Positions 15,543 to 24,573 of a DNA stretch of 64,000 bases are shown here, in pieces. The DNA is from Paraburkholderia xenovorans LB400 (GTDB taxonomy: Bacteria; Pseudomonadota; Gammaproteobacteria; Burkholderiales; Burkholderiaceae). The position numbers were made by a program, and so were the translations under genes. The notes below the pieces were generated by a model. It made no database searches, was not told the origin of the DNA, and worked only from the letters and a program-made list of their open reading frames with translations. Position 1 is the stretch's first letter. Each line of letters begins with the position of its first letter. Where the stretch lies: positions 2,108,001 through 2,172,000 of the forward strand of contig NC_007951.1 of NCBI RefSeq assembly GCF_000013645.1, read 5' to 3'.

Positions 15543-16286
15543 ATGGCACGTCTCAAGGTTTTATATGGTTTCCACGCAGTGACCGCGCGTATCCGGCACG
15601 ATGCGTCGACAGTCGAAGATGTTTACTACGACGCAACGCGCAAAGACCGTCGCATGACCGAATTCCTGCACGCGGCCAAAGAAGCCGGCGTGCGCCTGAT
15701 CGCCGCCGACGAAACGCGTCTGTGGGGCCTCGCGCACACCGAGCGCCACCAGGGCGTGGTCGCGCGCGCGGGCGACATGCCGCTCGCGCAGAACCTGGCC
15801 GAGCTGCTCGACGGCATCAACGGTTCGCCGCTGATTCTCGTGCTCGACGGCGTGACCGATCCGCACAACCTCGGCGCCTGCCTGCGCGTGGCCGATGCCG
15901 CCGGCGCGCACGCGGTGATCGCGCCGCGTGACCGCGCGGTAGGTTTGAACGCGACGGCCGCGAAGGTGGCGAGCGGCGCGGCCGACACCGTGCCGTACAT
16001 CACCGTGACGAATCTGGCGCGCGCGCTGCGTGAGTTGAAGGATGCGGGCGTGTGGGTCGTCGGGACGGCCGGCGAGGCCACCAAAAGCCTCTACGACACG
16101 GAGCTGGACGGTCCGGTGGCACTGGTGATGGGCGCCGAAGGCGAGGGCATGCGCCGCCTTACGCGCGACACCTGCGACGTGGTCATGCAGATTCCGATGG
16201 CGGGCACGGTGGAAAGCCTGAATGTCTCGGTGGCGAGCGGCGTGTGTCTGTTCGAAGCCGTGCGGCAGCGTTCGGTGAAGAAGTAA
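15543..16286 (+). CDS. rlmB: 23S rRNA (guanosine-2'-O-)-methyltransferase RlmB
   Basis: A 247-residue SpoU/TrmH-family enzyme that methylates the ribose of G2251 in 23S rRNA. It has an N-terminal substrate-binding domain ([12 protein letters not shown], residues 5-80) and a trefoil-knot SPOUT domain. The latter has the signatures [43 protein letters not shown] and [17 protein letters not shown], which form the SAM pocket. The ATG at 15543 is preferred to earlier in-frame codons because family proteins start here. It is co-directional with rnr and rpiA. Confidence 0.96.
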   Translation: MARLKVLYGFHAVTARIRHDASTVEDVYYDATRKDRRMTEFLHAAKEAGVRLIAADETRLWGLAHTERHQGVVARAGDMPLAQNLAELLDGINGSPLILVLDGVTDPHNLGACLRVADAAGAHAVIAPRDRAVGLNATAAKVASGAADTVPYITVTNLARALRELKDAGVWVVGTAGEATKSLYDTELDGPVALVMGAEGEGMRRLTRDTCDVVMQIPMAGTVESLNVSVASGVCLFEAVRQRSVKK

Positions 16287-16352
16287 GCCCGGCCGGCGCT
16301 CGCGCGCCACTCCGGTAAACTACCGTTTTTCTACTGCCCGCCAGCCTCTCCC

Positions 16353-17048
16353 ATGACTCAAGACGAACTCAAACAACTGGTCGGCCAGGCCGCCGCCGAC
16401 TACGTCAACGCCAACGTGCCCGAAGGCTCGGTGATCGGCGTCGGTACCGGCTCCACCGCTAACTGCTTCATCGACGCGCTGGCCGCCGGCAAGACGCGCT
16501 ATCGCGGCGCGGTGTCGAGCTCGCTCGCCACCACCGCGCGGCTGCAGTCGCACGGTTTCAAGGTGCTCGATCTCAACGAAATCGATTCGCTGCCGGTGTA
16601 CGTGGACGGCGCCGACGAGATCGATCACAGCGGTGCGATGATCAAGGGCGGCGGCGGCGCGCTCACGCGCGAGAAGATCGTGGCGTCGGTGTCGGACGTG
16701 TTCGTATGTATCGCGGACGCCAGCAAGCTGGTGGAAACGCTCGGCAGTTTCCCGCTGCCGATCGAAGTGGTGCCGATGGCGCGCACCTCGATCGGCCGCC
16801 GCGTCACGGCACTCGGCGGCGTGCCGGTGGTGCGCGTCACTAAAGAAGGCGTGCCGTTCATTACCGACAACGGCAATGAGATCATCGACGTCAAGGGTTT
16901 GCGCATCAGCGACCCGCGCACGCTGGAAACGCATGTCAACGCGTGGCCGGGCGTGGTGACGGTGGGATTGTTCGCGAGCCGTGGCGCTGATCTGTGTCTG
17001 CTCGGCACGGACACCGGCGTCGACACGATCAGGTTCAGCAAGGGTTGA
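16353..17048 (+). CDS. rpiA: Ribose-5-phosphate isomerase A
   Basis: A 231-residue enzyme interconverting ribose 5-phosphate and ribulose 5-phosphate in the pentose phosphate pathway. Family motifs are visible: [14 protein letters not shown] (phosphate-binding loop, residues about 28-40), YVDGADEID with the catalytic aspartates, [16 protein letters not shown] and [13 protein letters not shown]. Length is normal. It is 66 bp after rlmB and ends the conserved core block; the EPS region follows. Confidence 0.97.
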   Translation: MTQDELKQLVGQAAADYVNANVPEGSVIGVGTGSTANCFIDALAAGKTRYRGAVSSSLATTARLQSHGFKVLDLNEIDSLPVYVDGADEIDHSGAMIKGGGGALTREKIVASVSDVFVCIADASKLVETLGSFPLPIEVVPMARTSIGRRVTALGGVPVVRVTKEGVPFITDNGNEIIDVKGLRISDPRTLETHVNAWPGVVTVGLFASRGADLCLLGTDTGVDTIRFSKG

Positions 17049-17174
17049 GCAACGCTGCCCGAGCGTCGCGCGCGAGCTCGGGTCGACCGGCTCGCGCAGA
17101 CAGCGAATGCGGGACTCGAGTCGACATGCGTGAACGTGCGTCAGCCTGTATTGACGCGAGCATTCATGCGAGCA

Positions 17175-18461
17175 TCAACGCGCGGCCTGCCTGATCTCCT
17201 GCGTCATCCGCTGCAAATACTGCTCCACCGAAAATTCCGTTTGCGCATCGGCCAGCGCCTGTTTGGCAAGACGCTGCGCCAAGGCCGGATCGGCGCGCAA
17301 GGTGCCGATCGCTTCCGCGAGCGCCGCGGCATCCCCCGGTTTCACCAGCCAGCCGTTGTGCCCGTGCCGCACGATCTCGGTCACGCCGCCGGCCGCCGAG
17401 GCGATCACCGGGCGCGCCGCCGCCATCCCTTCGACCACCACTCTGCCGAACGGCTCCGGTTCGGTCGATGTATGCAGGATCACGTCCATCGCTTTCATCC
17501 ACGCGGGCACGTCGTCCTGAAAGCCCGCAAAGTGCACGCGATCGGTCACGCCGAGCGTCGCGGCCTGCTCGCGCAGGCGCTGCGCATACGCATCCTCGCC
17601 GAATAGCGGGGCGCCGACCAGCACGAGATGCGCGTCGGCCAAGCGCGCGAGCGCGTCGAGCGCGATATGCTGGCCTTTCCACGGTGCGAGGCGGCCGAAC
17701 AGACCCGCGAGCCAGGCCGTTTCCGGCAAGCCGAGGCGCCGCCGCAGCGCGGCCATGTCGCTGCCGTTCACACGGCTGAACGCGGCGGCGTCGATACCGT
17801 TGTAGACGACCGGCGCCGATCCGGCCGCGTTGCCGGTCAGCGCCGCGAGCGAACGCTCCGACGCCTGCGAGTTCACCACCACGTGATCGACCGCGAAACG
17901 CACCAGCCATTTGACGACACTCAACTGCACGCGCCCGAAATGCTCGCGCGTGAGAATGTCGTGCTGATACCAGATCACCGGTTTGCGATGCAGCGGTTTG
18001 CCGAGCGCGCCGAGCACCAGCGCTTTCTGCGTGTTGAGAAACAGCACGTCGAAACGCCGTGCACGCGTGGCGATTGCGCGCACCTGGCGCAGGATGCCGG
18101 GCACGACGCGCAGACAGTTCAACACCGACGCCTGCCGTTCGACGTTCGACACGCGCGCGTCGTTGATCACCTGCACGCGCACGCCGAGCGTTTCGAGGCG
18201 TGCGCGAAACGGGCCGTCGGAAAGCAGCACGACTTCGCTGCGCGCGGCGCAATGTCCTGCAAGTTGCAGCAGCGCGAATTCAGCGCCGCCGAGCTGGCCG
18301 CTCTGATCGACGAACAGCACGCGAGGTATCGCGAGCGCCGCGGCGGTTGCCGCCGACGCGGAAGGCGCGGCTGCAGCGGGTGGATCGATCAGCGCGGGCT
18401 GAACCCGTTGCAAGGAATGAGTAAGCGGGGCGAGTGGCGAGGCTTCGATCGTCGGGCGCAT
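17175..18461 (-). CDS. GT4 family glycosyltransferase
   Basis: A 428-residue cytoplasmic/peripheral glycosyltransferase of the GT-B, GT4 type. Donor binding is indicated by the E-x7-E motif in EPEPFGRVVVEGMAAARPV near residue 345 and by LFGRLAPWKGQH. The N-terminal domain opens with RVLFVDQSGQLGGAEFALL, typical of this family, after an alanine-rich leader of about 70 residues. The ATG at 18461 (MRPTIEA) is chosen, but a later start is possible because the first 70 residues are low complexity. It diverges from the next glycosyltransferase and probably adds a sugar to the EPS repeat unit. The sugar is unknown. Confidence 0.85.
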   Translation of the reverse strand: MRPTIEASPLAPLTHSLQRVQPALIDPPAAAAPSASAATAAALAIPRVLFVDQSGQLGGAEFALLQLAGHCAARSEVVLLSDGPFRARLETLGVRVQVINDARVSNVERQASVLNCLRVVPGILRQVRAIATRARRFDVLFLNTQKALVLGALGKPLHRKPVIWYQHDILTREHFGRVQLSVVKWLVRFAVDHVVVNSQASERSLAALTGNAAGSAPVVYNGIDAAAFSRVNGSDMAALRRRLGLPETAWLAGLFGRLAPWKGQHIALDALARLADAHLVLVGAPLFGEDAYAQRLREQAATLGVTDRVHFAGFQDDVPAWMKAMDVILHTSTEPEPFGRVVVEGMAAARPVIASAAGGVTEIVRHGHNGWLVKPGDAAALAEAIGTLRADPALAQRLAKQALADAQTEFSVEQYLQRMTQEIRQAAR

Positions 18462-18629
18462 AGGAAGGCGAAGTAATGGAAGGCGCAGGTTCGCAATAGG
18501 CGAATGGCGATACCTGATTATTCGCGTACAGTCGCGCGTCGAATGTGGGCACGCGCACGCACAGCCAACGATGCGCCACATACACTCGTTGCTAAGCCCA
18601 AGAGGCGTTAATTAAAAATCGGGGGGATC

Positions 18630-19853
18630 ATGAAAGTGGCGATCGTGCACGACTGGCTGGTCGCGCCGGGCGGGGCGGAGAAGGTGCTTGAGCAGATCAT
18701 CGAGTGCTTTCCCGACGCGGATCTTTTCAGTCTCGTCGATTTCCTCGAAGACCGTAGACCCCTGGGCGGCAAGCCCGTGACGACATCGTTCATTCAGCGG
18801 CTGCCGTTCGCGCGACGCCACTATCGAGCTTATTTGCCGTTGATGCCGCTTGCCGTCGAACAGTTCGATCTGTCCGGCTACGATCTGATCATTACGAGTT
18901 CTTATGCGGTCGCCAAGGGTGTACTGGTCGGCCCGGATCAGACGCATGTAAGTTATGTGCATTCACCGATGCGCTACGCGTGGGATCTGCAGCATCAGTA
19001 CCTACGCGAAGCGAATCTGACGCATGGACCGAAGTCGTGGGCGGCGCGCGCGCTGCTCCACTACTTGCGCGGTTGGGATTCGCATTCGGCGAACGGCGTC
19101 GACCGGTTGATAGCGAACTCGCAGTTCGTGGCACGCCGCGTGATGAAAACCTACCGGCGCGATGCAGCCGTGATTCCTCCGCCCGTCGATGTGCAGGAAT
19201 TCGAACTGTGCACGCGCAAGGAAGACTTTTATCTGACTGCTTCGCGAATGGTGCCTTACAAGCGTATCGATCTGATTGTCGAGACCTTCAATGCCACACC
19301 GCACCGCAAGCTGATCGTGATCGGCGACGGGCCGGAGATGGCGACGATCCGTGCCAAGGCCCGCTCGAATGTGACGATCCTCGGCTATCAGCCGTTCGAG
19401 GTCCTGAAGGATCACCTGCAACGCGCGCGAGCTTTCGTGTTCGCCGCCGAAGAGGACTTCGGCATCGTTCCGCTCGAAGCGCAGGCATGCGGCACGCCGG
19501 TCATCGCATTCGGCAAGGGCGGCGCGCTCGAAACCGTGGTGCCGATCGGCGAGGCGCATCCCACCGGCGTGTATTTCGCGCGCCAGACGGTGGTGTCGAT
19601 GCTCGACGCGATCGATCGCTTCGAGCGTCAGCGCAACCAGATCACGCCCGCGGCATGCCGTGCGAACGCGGAACGGTTTTCGGCAGCGGTGTTCCGGCGC
19701 GCATTCATGGCCGAGGTCACGCGCACGATCGCGGCGGCGGGTTTGCGTCAACGGGTCGGGGCAGTCGAGCGGGTCGAGCCCGATCCGGCCGCCCAGGCCC
19801 AGGATCTGCGCTGGCCGGCCGAGCCGGCGCCGAAAAGCAGTTGGGGCCGCTGA
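18630..19853 (+). CDS. GT4 family glycosyltransferase, WbaZ/mannosyltransferase-like
   Basis: A 407-residue GT-B enzyme. The N-terminus MKVAIVHDWLVAPGGAEKVLE, SYVHSPMRYAWDLQHQYL and the C-terminal EEDFGIVPLEAQACGTPVIAFGKGG region (E-x7-E motif) are characteristic of the WbaZ-like GT4 group often annotated as mannosyltransferases. A GDP-mannose enzyme in the same locus makes mannose plausible, but specificity is inferred. The ATG at 18630 follows GGGGGATC. It is divergent from the upstream gene across 168 bp, which should contain both promoters. The last 50 residues are low-complexity. Confidence 0.88.
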   Translation: MKVAIVHDWLVAPGGAEKVLEQIIECFPDADLFSLVDFLEDRRPLGGKPVTTSFIQRLPFARRHYRAYLPLMPLAVEQFDLSGYDLIITSSYAVAKGVLVGPDQTHVSYVHSPMRYAWDLQHQYLREANLTHGPKSWAARALLHYLRGWDSHSANGVDRLIANSQFVARRVMKTYRRDAAVIPPPVDVQEFELCTRKEDFYLTASRMVPYKRIDLIVETFNATPHRKLIVIGDGPEMATIRAKARSNVTILGYQPFEVLKDHLQRARAFVFAAEEDFGIVPLEAQACGTPVIAFGKGGALETVVPIGEAHPTGVYFARQTVVSMLDAIDRFERQRNQITPAACRANAERFSAAVFRRAFMAEVTRTIAAAGLRQRVGAVERVEPDPAAQAQDLRWPAEPAPKSSWGR

Positions 19854-19930
19854 CGGGCGCGCAGGCGACCACGTCGGCCGGCCCGCGCATGGTGGCGAGA
19901 CGACCGCGGGACAGCGGTAGGTTGTCTCAT

Positions 19931-19965
19931 TATTCGCATATTGCGAACTTCGCAACATGCGAATA
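19931..19965. promoter_or_regulatory. 35-bp palindromic operator and promoter of higBA
   Basis: A left arm TATTCGCATATTGCGAA (19931-19947) and a right arm at 19949-19965 form a nearly perfect inverted repeat (one mismatch in 17 bp, one central base). A promoter overlaps it: -35 TTGCGA (19941-19946), 17-bp spacer, -10 TAAAAT (19964-19969). This layout fits autorepression by HigA. The toxin start is about 140 bp downstream, so a long leader is implied. Confidence 0.7.
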
Positions 19966-20109
19966 AAATGCTGTTCGTGGTACCGCAGTAAGTTGTAAAC
20001 AGCCGTTCGGACTATGCCTTCCGGCCGGCTATCGGTGTCGATTCGCTCCGTTTAGCCTTGCAGGTGGCGCGCGCACGTTCAGCGCGCGAATACGTGCGAG
20101 GAAATCCGA

Positions 20110-20409
20110 ATGCGGGTCATTTCAAAGAAAGCGTTGCTGGACTTCATAAACAGACATCCGGGGGCGCGCAGTGCGCTATTGACATGGTATTCACTGGCGC
20201 AGGCATGCCTCGCGTATGGCTATAACGACCTGAAGCAGACGTTCGCCGGCGTGGACTACGTGCCGCCTCAATACACCGTTTTCGATGTAGGCGGCAACCG
20301 GTTCCGGATCGTTGCGGCGATTCACTACAACAGGCAGTCGTTATTCGTTCGTCATGTATTGACGCATGCGGAGTACGACCTTTGGACGAGGAAGAATCTA
20401 AACTCATGA
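20110..20409 (+). CDS. higB: HigB-type mRNA interferase toxin
   Basis: A 99-residue member of the RelE/HigB toxin group that would cleave ribosome-bound mRNA when not neutralised. The sequence fits HigB_toxin: MRVISKKALLDFINRHP at the start, the YVPPQYTVFDVGGNRFRIVAAI core and the HAEYDLW C-terminus. The ATG at 20110 follows CGAGGAAATCCGA, a good ribosome-binding site. The stop overlaps the antitoxin start (ATGA). The toxin-first order is normal for higBA. Confidence 0.9.
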   Translation: MRVISKKALLDFINRHPGARSALLTWYSLAQACLAYGYNDLKQTFAGVDYVPPQYTVFDVGGNRFRIVAAIHYNRQSLFVRHVLTHAEYDLWTRKNLNS

Positions 20410-20828
20410 ATGCCGATCGCCTTCCGGGAGGTTTTCCCGACATCGCACAAACCTGGGCCACGCTGCAAGCCCAGTTGCCGATCACGCCCATTCGCAACGA
20501 GCAGGACTACCAGACAATGGTGCGGCTCGCCAACTCGCTTGCCGATCATCTGAACGGCAACGAGGAGGATCCGCTGTCCGATCTGTTCGCGATCGTGACG
20601 GACCTGATCGAGAGCTGGGAAGCGCACAACGTCACGATTCCAAAAGCGGAGCCGCGCGAGGTGTTGCGTCATTTGCTGGAAACGCATGGGCTCAGGCAGA
20701 AGGACCTGATAGGTATCGCATCGCCCACCGTGGTGAGCGATATTCTTGCGGGCCGCCGCGCCATCAGCAAGAAGGTGGCCAAGGCCCTGGCCGTGCGTTT
20801 TCATACCGACGTCAGTGCGTTTCTGTAA
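20406..20828 (+). CDS. higA: HigA-type antitoxin, HTH
   Basis: A 140-residue antitoxin and autorepressor. The C-terminal third carries an HTH of the Xre/HigA type (QKDLIGIASPTVVSDILAGRRAISKKVAKALA), and the N-terminal part probably masks the toxin. The ATG at 20406 overlaps the toxin stop by four bases and has GAGGAAGAA 9 bases upstream. It would bind the 35-bp palindrome at 19931. The pair is isolated inside the polysaccharide locus. Confidence 0.88.
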   Translation: MNADRLPGGFPDIAQTWATLQAQLPITPIRNEQDYQTMVRLANSLADHLNGNEEDPLSDLFAIVTDLIESWEAHNVTIPKAEPREVLRHLLETHGLRQKDLIGIASPTVVSDILAGRRAISKKVAKALAVRFHTDVSAFL

Positions 20829-21007
20829 GAACGGTGCCGCGCCGGCCTTGTGCCGTGCGCTGCGCTGACCGGCAAGCTTTTTCCCGTCCTTCACTTCGCT
20901 TCGGTTCACTTCGGTTCTATCCATGCGCTATCGGCGGCATTTCCAGCTGCCGGTATCGGTGCCTGTCCTCTGTCCTCTGCTTTGAATACCCCGTCCCGCC
21001 CAATACA

Positions 21008-21041
21008 AAAGGGCTGCGCCCTCAATGCGGCGCAGCCCTTT
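21008..21041. terminator. Bidirectional terminator between higA and wzc-like gene
   Basis: GGGCTGCGCC (21011-21020) pairs with GGCGCAGCCC (21029-21038), flanked by AAA and TTT that extend the stem. On the minus strand, TTTTGTATTG follows; on the plus strand, TTTCC. It lies between convergent higA and the tyrosine kinase gene and could serve both. Confidence 0.75.
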
Positions 21042-21063
21042 CCGTTATCCCGCTCAACGCGCT

Positions 21064-23472
21064 CTAGCCTGGCGCGTGAATATCGGGCGGATCGCCGGCG
21101 GAGTACGTGTACGCATACGCATAGTCGTACGTGCCGTTGCGATTGTGACTCTTGAGCGGCACGGCATTCATCACGCCGCCCACCACCCGGGCCCGCGCGC
21201 GCCGCAACTTCTTCAGCGCATCGGCCACGTGGCCTTCGGTGTGCGCGCCGGAGCGCATCACCAGCACCGTGGACCCAGCGATGTTGGCGATCACCGCCGC
21301 GTCCGCCACGGCCAGCAGCGGCGGCGTATCCACGATCACCAGATCGAACTCCTGCTCGAAGCGCGCAAGAATCTCACTGAAGCGCGACGACGTCAGAATC
21401 TCCGACGGATTCGGCGGATAAGCGCCCGCCGCGATGAAGTGCAGGCCGTCCACGCCGGTCGCGCGCGCCACGGCTTCGAGGTCCGCTTCTCCGGTCAGCA
21501 GTTCGGTCAGGCCGCCGTTCGGCGAGCGGCCGAGATAGTGCGCGAGCCGGCCGCGCCGCAGATCGGCGTCGATCAGCAGCACGCGCTTGCCCGATTCCGC
21601 CATCAGCGCGGCGAGGTTCGCGCACAAAAAGCTCTTGCCGTCCGAAGGCGCCGGGCTCGTGATCGCGACGATCCGGTTGGGCGCGTCGAGCAGGCCGAAT
21701 TGCAGCGTGGCGCGCAGACCGCGCAAGCCTTCCACGGTCGTATCGTACGGATGCGTCTTGACCAGCAGCGGCCGTATCGGTGTCTTGCCCGAGCCGATGA
21801 TGGTCTGCGTACCCACCGGCACACTGGCTTGACCACCGGCCGCCGGGCGCGGCCGCAACAGCCGCATGACGCCCGCGGGTTCGTCGGCGGCCGCGCGTAC
21901 TTCCGTGGGCGTGGAGCGCGGCGCGGGCAGGGCGGCGCGACGCGTTGCGCTCAATTGCCGGTCGCTGCGCGCCTGTTCCGGACTGAAGGCGATCGAACCG
22001 AAAATCGGCAGATGAAAGCGCCGTTCGACGAACTCCGGATCGGACACGCCGGTAAAGAACGTGCGGCGGCAGAACGCGAACAGAATGCCGCCGATCACGC
22101 CGAGCACCGTGCCCGCCGAAATGATCAGCGCCGACTTTGGCCGCACCGGCTGGGACGGCAGCAACGCTTCGTCGATGATATGCACGTTGCCGATCGTGCC
22201 GGCTCGCGAAATCGACAGCTCCTGCGTCTTGTTCAGCAGCGTCACATAGATTTCTTCCGCGACCTTCGCATCGCGCTGCAACGCGATGGCGTTGCGCTCG
22301 GAACTCGGCAATGACGCGAAGTGATCTTCGAAGCGCTTTTTCTCGCGCGTCATCGCGGCGATTTGCGCGTCGACCTGCTGCACTTCCTGGGAGGCTTCGG
22401 TAAAACGCTGCAACAGTTGCGCGCGCTGGATGCGCAGCGTGCCGAGCTGCTTGTCGTAGTCGAGGCCGCCCGCCAGGTACACGCCGGCTTCCTGAGTCGG
22501 CTGGAACGAGAACGAGCCGACTTTCGACTGATACTCCGACAAGGCGGTTTCCGTCCTCTTCACTTCTTCGCGCAGGCGCGGCAATTCGCCGTTCAGGAAG
22601 GTCAGCATGCGGCTCGCTTCTTCCTGCGCGCGCTCGGTGCGCTGCTTCAGATACGACTGCGCCACCGCGTTGGCGATGTCGGTGATCGCGTGCGGGTCGG
22701 TGCCCGTGTACGACAGTTGCACGACGCCGGTGTCGCGGCCTTTCTCCGTGACCTGCAAACCGGCCGCAAGGCCGTTGACCGCGTCGAGCTGGTTGTAGCG
22801 CGTCACGTAGAACTCGGTGCCGGGACGCGCCACCAGTGTCTTCACGAACAGCGTGACGCCGCTGCCTTCGGCTTCCTGGCCGGCCACGCCGGTCAGGATC
22901 TGCTGGCCGAACGCGTCGCTCAGTTCGTAGCGGCCGCGATCCAGCGCGCGCAAGGTCAGGCGCGCGCCTTCGAGCGACTTCGGCACGGTGATCGACTGGA
23001 CCTCGAATTGCTCGCCGCCCCACGCATACGAATCCATGCCGAAGGCCGCGCCGAGCGGATGACCCGGACGCGCGAACAGCGCCGAAATCTTGCCGAGCAC
23101 CGGCACGGATTTCGCGGACGTGGTGAAGTTCAGCTTGAACTGTTCGACCACGGGTTCGACCACGGCGCGGCTCTTGACGATCTCGATTTCGGCGTCGGTG
23201 TGCATTGGGCCGACCGTCGGCATCAGCGACGCCGAGTTCTGCGCCTGCCCGCTGCCGTTGTTGCTGCTCTGCGCGTCGACCTGCAGCAGCGCGTCGGCGG
23301 AATAGATCGGTGTGGCGATCTTCGTGTAGAGCACCGCGGCGAGAATCACGCTCGCGGCAATGCCGATCACCCACCAGATCTGATCCATGACCATGCGCAG
23401 GAGGTCGCGCAGCACGGCATCTTCGTCGCTGCTGGGCGCCGGTCCCGGTTCCAGCATGTCGTATGTACTCAT
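21064..23472 (-). CDS. Polysaccharide co-polymerase and tyrosine autokinase, Wzc/BceF-like
   Basis: An 802-residue inner-membrane protein that controls EPS chain length and export. N-terminal Wzz domain: first transmembrane helix at about 30-50 (WWVIGIAASVILAAVLY), a large periplasmic region with coiled coil, and a second helix near 475-500 (ALIISAGTVLGVIGGILFA). The C-terminal BY-kinase domain has Walker A SPAPSDGKS (about 605-613), Walker A' LLIDADLRRGR and Walker B LVIVDTPP. A tyrosine cluster (YDYAYAYTY) near the C-terminus is the likely autophosphorylation site. The ATG at 23472 has GGGGAATC upstream. It is last gene of a minus-strand operon. No Wza exporter or low-molecular-weight tyrosine phosphatase gene is nearby. 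Confidence 0.93.
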   Translation of the reverse strand: MSTYDMLEPGPAPSSDEDAVLRDLLRMVMDQIWWVIGIAASVILAAVLYTKIATPIYSADALLQVDAQSSNNGSGQAQNSASLMPTVGPMHTDAEIEIVKSRAVVEPVVEQFKLNFTTSAKSVPVLGKISALFARPGHPLGAAFGMDSYAWGGEQFEVQSITVPKSLEGARLTLRALDRGRYELSDAFGQQILTGVAGQEAEGSGVTLFVKTLVARPGTEFYVTRYNQLDAVNGLAAGLQVTEKGRDTGVVQLSYTGTDPHAITDIANAVAQSYLKQRTERAQEEASRMLTFLNGELPRLREEVKRTETALSEYQSKVGSFSFQPTQEAGVYLAGGLDYDKQLGTLRIQRAQLLQRFTEASQEVQQVDAQIAAMTREKKRFEDHFASLPSSERNAIALQRDAKVAEEIYVTLLNKTQELSISRAGTIGNVHIIDEALLPSQPVRPKSALIISAGTVLGVIGGILFAFCRRTFFTGVSDPEFVERRFHLPIFGSIAFSPEQARSDRQLSATRRAALPAPRSTPTEVRAAADEPAGVMRLLRPRPAAGGQASVPVGTQTIIGSGKTPIRPLLVKTHPYDTTVEGLRGLRATLQFGLLDAPNRIVAITSPAPSDGKSFLCANLAALMAESGKRVLLIDADLRRGRLAHYLGRSPNGGLTELLTGEADLEAVARATGVDGLHFIAAGAYPPNPSEILTSSRFSEILARFEQEFDLVIVDTPPLLAVADAAVIANIAGSTVLVMRSGAHTEGHVADALKKLRRARARVVGGVMNAVPLKSHNRNGTYDYAYAYTYSAGDPPDIHAPG

Positions 23473-23567
23473 AGTGATTCCCCGTTGCGAGCAATTTTTC
23501 TGAACAACTGCGCGGTGTGGCAGAGCGTTATGGCCGCGAGCCCGGCGGCCATTGTTTTGATGATCAT
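23469..23567 (-). CDS. Small ORF coupled to the tyrosine kinase gene
   Basis: A 32-codon frame in the 145-bp gap between the GT2 gene and the wzc-like gene. It has GAGGG about 9 bases before its ATG and ends in an ATGA overlap with the wzc-like start. The peptide begins MIIKTMAAGLAAITLCHTAQ and has a short hydrophobic segment followed by basic residues. It could be a small membrane peptide or simply a leader that couples translation of the kinase. There is no homology evidence. Confidence 0.4.
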   Translation of the reverse strand: MIIKTMAAGLAAITLCHTAQLFRKIARNGESL

Positions 23568-23617
23568 GTCGTGGTCCCTCGCGAGAAACCGCTGCGTCGA
23601 TCCGATGCGTCGATCGG

Positions 23618-24571
23618 TCAGCGCATCGCTTCCTGCCATGCCCCGCGCATTGCGCGTAAACCGACCCGCCATTTGCGAAGCGCAAGTGCCACGCCGCCGC
23701 GCTCGAACGCGAGCGACAATGCGCGCAGGAACCCCGGGTCCGCGCGATCGCCGATCAGCGTCGAGTAAACGACGAACGCCCATCGGCCGGGTGGCGTCAG
23801 GTATTCGCACATGATGAGTCGGAGATTGAACGACGCGTTATAGAAAGCCGCGTCGTTGAAGATGAAACGCTGGTCTTCGTCGCTGCGCTGGGCAGGGAAG
23901 TGCTCCACCAGCAGCGTCGGGTCGTAGATCAGTTTCCAGCCGCGCCGCTGCACGTCCAGACTGAAGGCCATCTCGCAGTGGACCTGCGCGCCGGTGCCGA
24001 GCAAGCGGGCGTCGAAGCGCAGCGCGCCGATCGCCTCGCGGCGAAACGACATGTTCACGCCTTTGAGCACGTGGACTTCGCGCGCCTCGCCGTGGCCGAT
24101 ATGGTGATTGCCGATGGTCCGCCCATACCAGCGCACGATGCCCACGCGCGGCTTCTGCCCCTGCGGGATGCCGTTGCGTTCATGCACGATGTCGCGTCCG
24201 CCCAGGCCGCCGAGCGTCGCATCGCGTTCGAAAGCGCGCGCGATCCGCGCGACCCAGTCGGCGTGCGGCGCGGCGTCGTCGTCGGTGAAGCACAGCACGT
24301 CGCCGCTCGCGCTTTCGATGCCGAGGTTGTACGCGGCAACCACGCCCGGCTTGCGCACCAGCACGACCAGGCGGCGCGGATCGGGCCGGCTGGCCTCGCG
24401 GGTGCGCAACCAGTCGAGCGTGGCGTAATCGTCGTGGCGCGCGATCACGATCACTTCGTCGGCGCGGCGCTCCTGGGCGTCGAGTGCCGCGAGGCAGCGC
24501 GCCAGGTCGGCGGTGCGCCGGTAGGTCGGCACGATCACGGAGACTTTCACGAACGGTTCCCGTATTGGCAT
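23618..24571 (-). CDS. GT2 family glycosyltransferase
   Basis: A 317-residue GT-A fold enzyme. The N-terminus VSVIVPTYRRTADLARCLAAL is the GT2 nucleotide-binding start. The metal-binding acidic cluster is FTDDDAAPHADW (about residue 100), and GVNMSFRREAIGALRFDARLLGTGAQ matches the acceptor region. It lacks clear membrane helices, so it is probably peripheral. The gene lies two bases after the sugar-phosphate transferase stop and is translated as part of the same operon. It is a likely second or later sugar-adding enzyme; substrate unknown. Confidence 0.87.
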   Translation of the reverse strand: MPIREPFVKVSVIVPTYRRTADLARCLAALDAQERRADEVIVIARHDDYATLDWLRTREASRPDPRRLVVLVRKPGVVAAYNLGIESASGDVLCFTDDDAAPHADWVARIARAFERDATLGGLGGRDIVHERNGIPQGQKPRVGIVRWYGRTIGNHHIGHGEAREVHVLKGVNMSFRREAIGALRFDARLLGTGAQVHCEMAFSLDVQRRGWKLIYDPTLLVEHFPAQRSDEDQRFIFNDAAFYNASFNLRLIMCEYLTPPGRWAFVVYSTLIGDRADPGFLRALSLAFERGGVALALRKWRVGLRAMRGAWQEAMR

Positions 24572-24573
24572 GA

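Noticed and set aside
21374..23494. Long open frames in other frames and on the other strand of the tyrosine kinase gene
   Set aside because: They are GC-bias shadows with Arg/Ala-rich composition and no ribosome-binding sites. The Wzc-like frame explains the region.
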